Shown piece after piece: positions 1 to 6,390 of a stretch of 9,419 nucleotides of DNA. Within the stretch, counting starts at the first letter, position 1. Each line of letters begins with the position of its first letter. Below the pieces are notes generated by a model that saw only the letters and a program-made list of their open reading frames with translations, was not told the origin of the DNA and made no database searches. Position numbers and translations under genes: made by a program. Source of the DNA: Enterobacterales bacterium (GTDB lineage: Bacteria; Pseudomonadota; Gammaproteobacteria; Enterobacterales; Succinivibrionaceae); assembly GCA_900768635.1 (NCBI GenBank), contig CAAGDP010000175.1:1-9419 (forward strand). The letters are read 5' to 3'.

Positions 1-27
1 CGTAGAAAACGTAAGGCTCTTACTTAA
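1..27 (+). CDS. Possible C-terminal end of an unidentified plus-strand gene
   Basis: Frame 1 reads RRKRKALT and then meets two stop codons in a row (TAA TAA, 25-30). A very basic tail followed by tandem stops, and then a small hairpin at 48-63, is what the end of a real gene often looks like. Only eight residues are visible, so no family can be named and the reading frame could be chance. Confidence 0.28.
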   Translation, partial: RRKRKALT

Positions 28-47
28 TAACGACTTGATTTATATAC

Positions 48-75
48 GGTTCTTAACTGAACCTAGGTTTTATTT
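48..75 (+). terminator. Weak candidate terminator hairpin
   Basis: GGTTC (48-52) pairs with GAACC (59-63) around a six-base loop and is followed by TAGGTTTTATTT. The stem is only five pairs, so this is a weak candidate. It would suit a plus-strand gene ending at 27. Confidence 0.3.
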
Positions 76-112
76 GCCTTACAGAACAAAGTACCATATA
101 TATTTGTTTCAT

Positions 113-144
113 AAAAAAGGCTTCAGATTTTAACATCTGAAGCC
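113..144 (-). terminator. Intrinsic terminator of the VC2046-like gene
   Basis: A perfect 10-bp stem, GGCTTCAGAT (119-128) with ATCTGAAGCC (135-144), and a six-base loop. Read on the minus strand the hairpin is followed at once by six T (A-tract 113-118). It lies 55 nt past the stop codon of the minus-strand gene at 199-723. There is no T-run on the plus-strand side, so it works for the minus strand only. Confidence 0.9.
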
Positions 145-198
145 AGTTACCGGCCTATATATAAGCCTACTCCTGTCTTTCTCGTTTTTATATATCCA

Positions 199-723
199 TC
201 AGACAGCAATTGCCACTTTGCTGTTCATTTCCCGTGCAAGAGCTACTGTTTCCAGTACTTCTTCAGGTTTATGAAGAGCAAAGGGAGTTCTCTCCAGCTT
301 TCCGCAACTGTATTCGTGCCTTATCTTCTCCTGTGTAAGCGGTGGCAGATTCTCTATGATTGACCGGGGAATGTCCGGATGCTTAAGAGTAAGAGGCTCC
401 GGATTGAGGCATTCCTGAAGATGAACAGCTGTCAAACCACCTTCCCTGAAATAATCTCCAAGAACATCCGCCCGTTGCAAATCATCATCACAGCTTTGGA
501 GTCGTACCTGAGTGCCTAATGCAAATTTTTTCCGCAGATCTTCCGTCTGCTTTTCCTGCACCACCGGATCGGCAACCCAGGGCTGATCACGCATATCAGC
601 TGAAAGCATGGAGAGCAGAAGATTAAATTGCGCAGAAAACCCCGCAGCCACAGCTTCATTGAGTTTTTCACCCAGCTGCAACTCATCAACCAGTAAATGG
701 TCACGGATTTCCTGTGTGAGCAT
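199..723 (-). CDS. VC2046/SO_2500-like conserved hypothetical protein
   Basis: A 174-residue soluble protein with no signal peptide or membrane segment. Residues 13-46 hold a conserved-looking block (DELQLGEKLNEAV, then FNLLLSMLSADMRDQP) that I recall from the VC2046/SO_2500 family, uncharacterised proteins of about 160-180 residues in Vibrio, Shewanella and Aeromonas relatives. The family assignment is from memory, not a search. The middle is charged and the last 25 residues form a likely helix (EEVLETVALAREMNSKVA). The ATG at 721-723 is well supported: AAGGAG (rc of 731-736) sits 7 nt upstream. It has its own intrinsic terminator (113-144), and the 288-nt gap upstream suggests a single-gene unit. 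The biochemical role is unknown; nothing here proves a function. Confidence 0.82.
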   Translation of the reverse strand: MLTQEIRDHLLVDELQLGEKLNEAVAAGFSAQFNLLLSMLSADMRDQPWVADPVVQEKQTEDLRKKFALGTQVRLQSCDDDLQRADVLGDYFREGGLTAVHLQECLNPEPLTLKHPDIPRSIIENLPPLTQEKIRHEYSCGKLERTPFALHKPEEVLETVALAREMNSKVAIAV

Positions 724-925
724 ATCTTCTCTCCTTCCTCATGTACTTTATCGGTCAAAGGAGAGATTCTTTAGAAAATTATGGCTCTTTCTGAATTTTT
801 TTTGCTCAATCATTATTTTCCTGTGATCGCTATTAACTATTTAAACGGATCTCATAAATGGGTAGTTAGTCTGATAGGTCAAAAGAGTGTAAGAGCATAT
901 TTACAGGAATGTTGAGAAAGTACCC

Positions 926-952
926 AAATATCAGGAATGATTTCTGATATTT
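926..952. other. Hairpin between the AlbA_2 gene and the VC2046-like gene
   Basis: AAATATCAG (926-934) and CTGATATTT (944-952) are exact inverted copies. Allowing one G-T pair the stem grows to 11 pairs with a five-base loop. It lies about 60 nt past the AlbA_2 stop codon on the minus strand, but no T-run follows on either strand, so it is at most a weak terminator or an RNA-stability element. The rest of 724-1011 is AT-rich with no gene visible; the promoter of the VC2046-like gene must lie here but I cannot pin it down. Confidence 0.5.
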
Positions 953-1011
953 AAGAACTATTTTCAAAATGTTAAAAAGTGCTTGAAAAAATGTCTGTTT
1001 ATATTGTTAAC

Positions 1012-2637
1012 CTACAGTTCATCATCATACTTGAATCGATAATTACCTTTGCCCTTTCCTACTACGGCTACCAATATCCCCATATCTTTGAGCATATTCA
1101 TAAAATTTCTAGCTGTTCGTTCGGAACAAGTCAATATCTTCATAATGTATTTTGAACCAAATATTTGATTAACTTCAATCTGTTGATATATTAGTTTTAA
1201 GTTAGAGTTAATCACTTCAGAGTATGACATTTTCTTTAGCAAACTATTAAAAGTAATCGCAGATAATTTTATCCTCTCACTTACTATAGCAGTTTCTACA
1301 CCCCAATCGGCAACTCTTTCTTCACCAATCGGCAATTTTAAACGTGAATCGGCAATAGTTTCTTCACCAATCGGCAATTTTAAACGTGAATCGGCAATAG
1401 TTTCTTCACCAATCGGCAATTTTGAATGAGAATCGGCTATTTCATTTATACCGGGCTTTGAGTGAAATGATGACGCTCCCATCACAATTGTTTTGAGAAT
1501 AAAGGAACTGTTGTCAAATATCGGACAAGGAAGTCCTTTGCTCTCAAGTTCCTTACACATTCGATCAACACCTTCACCATACTCTTTCACATAGCCATAA
1601 TCTTTTAGGAAAGATGCTATCTTAGGATTTCTTGAGTAATGGGTATAGCGAATATTCTCTTTCTTCACCATTCCAGCAAAAACGCCAGGACTATCAACTT
1701 CTAGCCTGTTATCAAACATCTTTATCTGGATATCAGTTCCTTTTATTCCATAGTCTCTATGTGCGACAGCATTAACAACAAGTTCTGTACGAACAAACTT
1801 ACCATACTCTTCCTCTGTAATAAAAACTCCGTCATTACCGAGATAAGTCTTTTCCTTCATTTGGTTTTGTATAAAAGACACAGCATTTTCTACCTGGTCA
1901 AGAATTCGACCTTCAAAAATTACATCTTTGACAACATTCATATCCTTTCCAACCAAAGGCTCATTTCCCTCATAACGGATAAAACGAATAAATGCTCTTG
2001 GAAAAAAGAGTTGAGGATTCTTTCCAAAAAGTAAAACAGCGGCAACTGAAATCTGTTCTTTGCCATCTTTGATAGTTAAGAATTTCTTATTTTCACGGAC
2101 ATATTGTTCAGGTGTTTTTCCATACCCAATTTTCACACAATATTGAGAAATAAAATCCATATCAAGATCCTTCATAGAGGCATCGGCAACAGGTTCATCC
2201 TCATAATAACGAACTCCTTTGGCGTACATTAGCGTCAAACGGTCATTAAAATCCAGTTTTTTACTTTTGTCTCCTACTCGGATAAATGCCTCGTCTGCTT
2301 GGTTTGCGTGAAAAAGAGGACTTGCTTCTATATGCATCAATAGAACATGATCTTTCATTCCTTCGAAATTGATACACTCGACAAATTCTACACTGACGGG
2401 AACGGAAGGATTGCAAAAATCAATTGGTGTTCTCAAAATTTCATTTAACTGCTCTGTATGGTAATCAACACCTTCAATTCGTTTGTGTTTGTCTGAAATT
2501 CCTATTGCTACTGTTCCTCCATCTGCATTGGCAAATGCACAGATAGTTGCTGATAAATCAGATGGCTTTATTTGAATACTTTTGCGATCAAAGATCTGTT
2601 TTTCGTCCATAGCAAGTATTTGTTCTATAGTCATCAT
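1012..2637 (-). CDS. AlbA_2 domain putative transcriptional regulator with ATP-binding domain
   Basis: 541 residues. Residues 13-130 match an AlbA_2 (Schlafen AlbA_2, PF04326) domain: FDRKS at 16-20, then the hallmark AFANADGGTVAIGISD at 34-49 and FIRVGDKS at 118-125. Residues 280-365 look like the HATPase_c_4 domain usual in this family: ELVVNAVAHRDY at 285-296 (N-box-like Asn289), DNRLEVDSPGVF at 309-320, RNPKIASFL at 336-344 and YGEGVDRM at 353-360. Residues 400-441 are three tandem 14-residue units (IADSxxKLPIGEET type) in a linker, followed by a winged-helix-like end around 470-541 (SERTARNFMNMLKDMGIL). Start at 2637 is preceded by a weak AAGG; the ATG at codon 2 is an alternative. Proteins of this type are often called transcriptional regulators, but targets are mostly unknown. 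It stands alone, with a spotty distribution typical of accessory genes. Function here is inferred from domains only. Confidence 0.9.
   Translation of the reverse strand: MMTIEQILAMDEKQIFDRKSIQIKPSDLSATICAFANADGGTVAIGISDKHKRIEGVDYHTEQLNEILRTPIDFCNPSVPVSVEFVECINFEGMKDHVLLMHIEASPLFHANQADEAFIRVGDKSKKLDFNDRLTLMYAKGVRYYEDEPVADASMKDLDMDFISQYCVKIGYGKTPEQYVRENKKFLTIKDGKEQISVAAVLLFGKNPQLFFPRAFIRFIRYEGNEPLVGKDMNVVKDVIFEGRILDQVENAVSFIQNQMKEKTYLGNDGVFITEEEYGKFVRTELVVNAVAHRDYGIKGTDIQIKMFDNRLEVDSPGVFAGMVKKENIRYTHYSRNPKIASFLKDYGYVKEYGEGVDRMCKELESKGLPCPIFDNSSFILKTIVMGASSFHSKPGINEIADSHSKLPIGEETIADSRLKLPIGEETIADSRLKLPIGEERVADWGVETAIVSERIKLSAITFNSLLKKMSYSEVINSNLKLIYQQIEVNQIFGSKYIMKILTCSERTARNFMNMLKDMGILVAVVGKGKGNYRFKYDDEL
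1305..1440. repeat. Phased tandem repeat: 42-bp units, each with two AATCGGCAA copies
   Basis: Two identical 42-bp units (1317-1358 and 1359-1400) are followed by a diverged third (1401-1440) inside the AlbA_2 gene. The plus-strand 9-mer AATCGGCAA starts at 1305, 1327, 1347, 1369, 1389, 1411 and (last copy with one change, AATCGGCTA) 1431, so the steps are 22, 20, 22, 20, 22, 20. On the coding strand the same TTGCCGATT is read in two frames by turns, giving IADS/VADW and LPIG. The 42-bp unit keeps the gene in frame, so copy number can change without breaking it. Confidence 0.95.
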
Positions 2638-2741
2638 TATTTTTGCCTTTTTGAAGGTTCAGAAACATTTAGTTCAATCTAAATTTTAGTTGATAAGAGT
2701 GAGATAGCATAGAAGTGTAGCTAGCATAAAAAATGATCCCT

Positions 2742-2747
2742 TATAAT
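2742..2747 (+). promoter_or_regulatory. -10-like TATAAT upstream of the broken small gene
   Basis: TATAAT lies 31 nt before the ATG at 2779, in the right place to drive the short plus-strand gene. No convincing -35 is seen 16-18 bp upstream, and AT-rich DNA gives such hexamers by chance. Confidence 0.35.
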
Positions 2748-2778
2748 TAAATGGTTAAAAATGAAAGGAGATCTCTAT

Positions 2779-3093
2779 ATGCATTCTACAGTCATTCCAC
2801 TATTCGTACAACGGCAGTTAGATCATTCTCAAGCTTATGAAGCGCGATAGGACGCACATGTACTGATTGATACTCTGTCATATTATGATGTTACAAGAGG
2901 TTGGACAGGGTATACCTTCTTTACACTGACAGGAAGTCCTGAGAATACAGTATTGGCGATCTGTGAAGTAATCCAATGTATAAAGCTTAGTCTGTTAACA
3001 AAAATTCAGAAAGAAGCAAAATTCCTTGCAGAAAAGATAGTGATTCGGATGAAAGAACAGTTCATGGGAATGATCAGTCCTTTGAAGATCTGA
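2779..3093 (+). pseudogene. Small gene broken by one in-frame TAG; possible formiminotransferase-like remnant
   Basis: An ATG at 2779 follows a strong AAAGGAG (2764-2770, 8-nt spacing). The frame reads 23 codons, meets TAG at 2848-2850, then stays open for 80 more codons to TGA at 3091-3093. With a sense codon in place of the TAG it would encode 104 residues. After the stop it reads DAHVLIDTLSYYDV, then YTFFTLTGSPENTV. This weakly recalls the N-terminal subdomain of glutamate formiminotransferase (LLD..., TFVGSPEAV, MTKHQGEHP), with LLTKIQKEA in the matching place, but spacing is off and key residues such as the HNR motif are not kept. Identity is a guess. It fills most of the 489-nt gap between the AlbA_2 gene and queC, and converges on queC. 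Confidence 0.5.
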
Positions 3094-3119
3094 TCCATTT
3101 GCAATGCTTTGAATTCAGG

Positions 3120-3137
3120 TGACTAGTTATCTGGTCA
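3120..3137. other. Small hairpin over the queC stop codon
   Basis: TGACTAG (3120-3126) pairs with CTGGTCA (3131-3137), one G-T pair, around a TTAT loop. The queC stop (rc of 3127-3129) is in the loop. No T-run follows, so it is a poor intrinsic terminator, but no better one is seen for queC. Confidence 0.4.
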
Positions 3138-3822
3138 TAAGCGGATCGGTTACATTGTTAAGTTCAAATGCCTGAATACGATCCCGGCAGGTTCCGCATT
3201 TGCCGCATGGTTTGTCACTACCTTCATAGCAGGACCAGGTAAGGTGGTAAGGTACATTAAGCTCCAGTCCTGCTTTGACAATACCGGCTTTATTGGAGTT
3301 AATAAAGGGAGCTTCCAGATGGAGTTCATGTCCGGTTCCCTCGTAGATGCATTTATCCATCGCCTCCACAAATTCGGGAGTGCAGTCCGGATAAGCTCTT
3401 CCTGCGGCATCATCCCGATGCGCTCCGTAGATAATGAGCTGAGCGCCAATGCTCTGGGCATAGCTGGCTGCAGCACTTAGCATTAAGCCGTTGCGAAATG
3501 GAACATAGGTGCTGACTGTTCCTTCACCTCCCAGATCCGCCAGCTGGTCGCTGTAACTGCGATGGTCGATTTGTTTGCTAGAACCTTTCAGAAGAGAGCA
3601 GTCAGTAGCTGCAAATACATTGCTGAGATCAAGCAAGCGATAAGGAACCTGATAGTAGTCTGCAATATCCTGAGCTGCCTGCAGTTCCCGGTCGTGTTTC
3701 TGTCCGTAGAAAATGTTTAAGGTGTGAACGTTGTTCCTTCCGTAGAGATTAACTGCTAAAGCTAGGCAGGTTGAACTGTCAACTCCGCCGCTGAGAAGTA
3801 CCAGTACCTTTTTATTGCTCAT
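3127..3822 (-). CDS. queC: 7-cyano-7-deazaguanine (preQ0) synthase QueC
   Basis: QueC converts 7-carboxy-7-deazaguanine to preQ0 with ammonia and ATP, in the cytosolic pathway to the queuosine base of tRNAs with GUN anticodons. 231 residues, the usual length. The PP-loop SGGVDSS is at 11-17, TYVPFRNG at 105-112, GAHRDDAAGRAYPDC at 133-147, and the zinc site is Cys198, Cys206, Cys209 and Cys212 (CYEGSDKPCGKCGTC). All key residues are present. The ATG is preceded by AAGGAG (rc of 3833-3838) with 10-nt spacing. It is a single-gene unit divergent from mrcB; queD, queE and folE are not in the window, so the pathway genes are scattered. I saw nothing that looks like a preQ1 riboswitch in the short leader. 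Confidence 0.98.
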   Translation of the reverse strand: MSNKKVLVLLSGGVDSSTCLALAVNLYGRNNVHTLNIFYGQKHDRELQAAQDIADYYQVPYRLLDLSNVFAATDCSLLKGSSKQIDHRSYSDQLADLGGEGTVSTYVPFRNGLMLSAAASYAQSIGAQLIIYGAHRDDAAGRAYPDCTPEFVEAMDKCIYEGTGHELHLEAPFINSNKAGIVKAGLELNVPYHLTWSCYEGSDKPCGKCGTCRDRIQAFELNNVTDPLMTR

Positions 3823-3881
3823 TTATCTGTAGCTCCTTGTGTTAAATGCTGTGCATGATGCAGTACAGAATATTATTGACG

Positions 3882-3890
3882 ATTGTATCA
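3882..3890 (-). promoter_or_regulatory. Likely extended -10 promoter of queC
   Basis: The minus strand reads TGATACAAT, an extended -10 (TGn + TACAAT, one change from consensus), 60 nt upstream of the queC ATG. There is no good -35. Transcription would start near 3875, giving a leader of about 50 nt. Confidence 0.5.
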
Positions 3891-4049
3891 TAAGGAACAT
3901 TCCCAAGTGATATTCTTCCTGTGTTCAGTCAGTTTACCAGACGGGATTTTATGTTTTATTTCTGATATCCGTCAACCGCCGGTAAATGTTTATTTCCATC
4001 CTGATCCTCCGGATGGTTGCTATTCAAGGCAGATCTAGTCTGGCAAAGT

Positions 4050-4058
4050 TGTTATAAT
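4050..4058 (+). promoter_or_regulatory. Extended -10 promoter of mrcB
   Basis: TGTTATAAT is a perfect extended -10 (TGn + TATAAT). It lies 29 nt before the GTG at 4088 and 56 nt before the ATG at 4115. No -35 match is found at the usual spacing, which fits the extended -10 class. Confidence 0.65.
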
Positions 4059-4087
4059 TAGCCTTAGGGCAACGCATGTAACAGGTC

Positions 4088-6370
4088 GTGCAGTCAAGAG
4101 AGGTAATGCAGTCCATGGGCGGAAAAAAGGTACAGAAGAAGAAGGGAAAATCCTGGAAAGTCAGGATCCTGTGCTTTGTAATATTGCTTGCATTGTGCCT
4201 GGTTGCAGTGCTTTCTGTTTATATGTATTTTCTGGATCGGGAAATACAAAGCCGCTTTTCCGGAGAGAAATGGAAACTGCCTGCCTGGATTTATTCCCGG
4301 CCTCTTGAGTTGTATCTTAACCAGCGATTATCCATAGAACAGATGGAAAATGAGCTGAAGATGCTTAACTACCGAAAAGTATACAGTCCCAAGTCTCCCG
4401 GGGAATATGCGGTTAACAAAAATCGAATGGTTATTATTAAAAGACCGTTTCGCTTTTACGACGGGGATGAAGAGGAACGTCATATTTTTCTTGTTTTTGA
4501 AAATAAGCGGATTGTGTCACTGAAGGATGCTAAAACAGGAAATTCTCTGGCTTTTGTTCGTATGGATCCTATTATTCTGGATCGCATTACTATTGGCAAT
4601 GAAGAAGATCGCATACTTATCCGGCTGCAGGATGTAAATCCCATGCTGATTAAAATCCTTCTGACTACCGAAGATAAAAACTTCTATGAACACAACGGCA
4701 TCAGCATTATATCTATAGTAAGAGCTCTTATTGCCAATTTCCGGGCAGGAAAAAACGTTCAGGGCGGATCTACCCTTACTCAGCAGTTTGCCAAAAACTT
4801 TTTTCTTACCAGAGAGAAAACTCTCTCCCGGAAAGTCAAAGAAGCTCTTATGGCAGTGATTATCGATGCCCGTTATGAGAAAAATCAAATTCTTGAAGCT
4901 TATATGAATGAGATTTATCTGGGGCAGAACGGGAGTAACGGTGTTTATGGTTTTGGTCTGGCGTCCTATTTCTACTTCGGTTTGCCGGTAAGTGAACTTG
5001 ATATAGATCAAATGGCTATGCTGGTAGCTATTGTCCGAGGTCCCTCTTATTATAATCCTTGGACTCATCCGGAGCGGGTAAGAGATCGGCGGGACTTGAT
5101 TTTAAAGAAGTTGCTGGATGACGGAACCCTTTCTCCTGAGGAATATGAGAAATATGCCTCCCGTGATATTGCAGTGGTTCCCCGGGGCAAAATGACTTAC
5201 GGTAAGACCCCGGCTTATGTGGATCTGGTTAAAAGAGAGCTTAAGTCCCATTTGGATGATAAAGTTTTGGGAGAGTCCGGGCTGCGGATCTTCACCAGTT
5301 TTGATCCTATAACGCAACGTTCTGCTGAGGAAGCTGTGGATAAAGTGGGATCTGAATTTGCTAAGAAGGACAACAGTATAGAAGTTGCCATGGCTGTAGC
5401 CAACTGGCATAAGGGTGAGATTGTAGCTTTGATTGGCGGACGCAACTATGCTCAGGGCGGTATGTTTAACCGGGCTCTTGATGCCCGCCGTCCTATCGGA
5501 TCTACTGTTAAACCCATGGTTTATATGACTGCTTTTGCTCAGAAGGGTTATCAGCTGGGAACAGTGATCAACGATACGGATTTGTCTGTTCGTTTCGGAG
5601 ACAAGGTGTGGCATCCCCGCAATTATGATCATCGCTATCATGGAAAGGTGTTTCTGGCAGATGCCCTGGCTCGCTCCCTGAATATTCCGGCTGTCAGGGT
5701 GGGAATTGATGCCGGTATTAAACAGGTGGTAGCCAATCTGAAACTGTCAGGTGCTACTCAGAACATCTCTCCTTATCCTTCCGTGGTTCTGGGAACTCCG
5801 GAGCTGACTCCTTTTGAACTGGTGCAGATGTATTCTGTTTTTGCATCTCAGGGCTACTATAAACCTCTTACAGTGATCAGGGCGGTAGTGAATGAGGATA
5901 ATGATCTGGTATATCAGCCGGACAATGATCCGGTGCAGCTTTTTTCTCCTCAGGATTCCTATCTTCTTACCCAGGGACTGATGGGAGTGGTAGATCGGGG
6001 AACTGCCCGTTCCCTTCTTGAAGTTGCCGGTCACAATAAGCTTGCAGGCAAAACCGGTACTACTGATAACGGACGGGATTCCTGGTTTGCCGGTTTTGAT
6101 AATGACGAGGTTTCCGCAGTCTGGATTGGCCGGGATGACAATAAGGCAACCGGTTATACCGGTTCCTCCGGAGCTCTTAAAGTATATAAGGAATTTATTC
6201 GCAACCGGGGTGTAAACAGCCTGACCATTCGTACTCCGGAGGGAATTGGAAATCAGCGCTTCAGTATTGAGGGTGTTCCCATTGAAAACAGCTGTCGTGA
6301 TGCAGGATCTGCTGTATTCCCGGCCAAGCTTTCTACCTTGGGAAAGGTTTATGGTTGCTATCAGCCCTGA
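4088..6370 (+). CDS. mrcB: Penicillin-binding protein 1B, bifunctional peptidoglycan glycosyltransferase/transpeptidase
   Basis: PBP1b polymerises lipid II into glycan strands and cross-links them, acting from the inner membrane into the periplasm. 760 residues: short basic cytoplasmic tail (KKVQKKKGK), one membrane anchor about 26-48, a UB2H-like domain about 65-160 (in E. coli the LpoB docking site), GT51 glycosyltransferase about 175-345 with catalytic Glu195 in TTEDKNFYEHNGIS, and transpeptidase about 430-700 with Ser472 (STVK), SLN 530-532 and KTG 655-657. It aligns well with E. coli PBP1b but lacks most of the long N-terminal extension and the Gln-rich C-terminal tail of the 844-residue enzyme. 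Start is uncertain: GTG 4088 and ATG 4106 have purine-rich sites only 2 nt away, whereas ATG 4115 lies 11 nt after GAGAGG (4098-4103) and seems likelier, giving 751 residues. Single-gene unit converging on anmK. Confidence 0.98.
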   Translation: MQSREVMQSMGGKKVQKKKGKSWKVRILCFVILLALCLVAVLSVYMYFLDREIQSRFSGEKWKLPAWIYSRPLELYLNQRLSIEQMENELKMLNYRKVYSPKSPGEYAVNKNRMVIIKRPFRFYDGDEEERHIFLVFENKRIVSLKDAKTGNSLAFVRMDPIILDRITIGNEEDRILIRLQDVNPMLIKILLTTEDKNFYEHNGISIISIVRALIANFRAGKNVQGGSTLTQQFAKNFFLTREKTLSRKVKEALMAVIIDARYEKNQILEAYMNEIYLGQNGSNGVYGFGLASYFYFGLPVSELDIDQMAMLVAIVRGPSYYNPWTHPERVRDRRDLILKKLLDDGTLSPEEYEKYASRDIAVVPRGKMTYGKTPAYVDLVKRELKSHLDDKVLGESGLRIFTSFDPITQRSAEEAVDKVGSEFAKKDNSIEVAMAVANWHKGEIVALIGGRNYAQGGMFNRALDARRPIGSTVKPMVYMTAFAQKGYQLGTVINDTDLSVRFGDKVWHPRNYDHRYHGKVFLADALARSLNIPAVRVGIDAGIKQVVANLKLSGATQNISPYPSVVLGTPELTPFELVQMYSVFASQGYYKPLTVIRAVVNEDNDLVYQPDNDPVQLFSPQDSYLLTQGLMGVVDRGTARSLLEVAGHNKLAGKTGTTDNGRDSWFAGFDNDEVSAVWIGRDDNKATGYTGSSGALKVYKEFIRNRGVNSLTIRTPEGIGNQRFSIEGVPIENSCRDAGSAVFPAKLSTLGKVYGCYQP

Positions 6371-6390
6371 TCACAAAATCCGTGATCAGG
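6366..6390. terminator. Shared palindrome at the mrcB/anmK convergence
   Basis: CCTGATCAC (6366-6374) and GTGATCAGG (6382-6390) form a perfect 9-bp stem with a seven-base loop. The mrcB stop (TGA 6368-6370) lies in the left arm and the anmK stop (rc of 6386-6388) in the right arm. No T-run follows on either strand, so it is a two-way hairpin rather than a classical intrinsic terminator; it may halt or protect both messages. Confidence 0.6.

Noticed and set aside
1305..1440. CRISPR-like regular repeat
   Set aside because: The 42-bp units are directly adjacent, with no unique spacers, and encode an in-frame peptide repeat within a gene.
2848..2850. TAG read as an amino acid (pyrrolysine or code change)
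   Set aside because: All clear genes in the window read normally with the standard code, and no suppressor tRNA or pyl gene is present. Decay or sequencing error is simpler.
3072..3095. GATCAG...CTGATC inverted repeat as terminator of the broken small gene
   Set aside because: Only six pairs, a 12-base loop and no T-run after it.
3823..3875. preQ1 riboswitch before queC
   Set aside because: The leader is short and I found no C-rich pseudoknot core with an A-rich tail. Such riboswitches are mainly known from Firmicutes queC operons.
4517..5641. Long minus-strand ORFs (183 and 179 codons) opposite mrcB
   Set aside because: They are antisense shadows of conserved mrcB codons, with unlike-protein composition and no ribosome binding sites.
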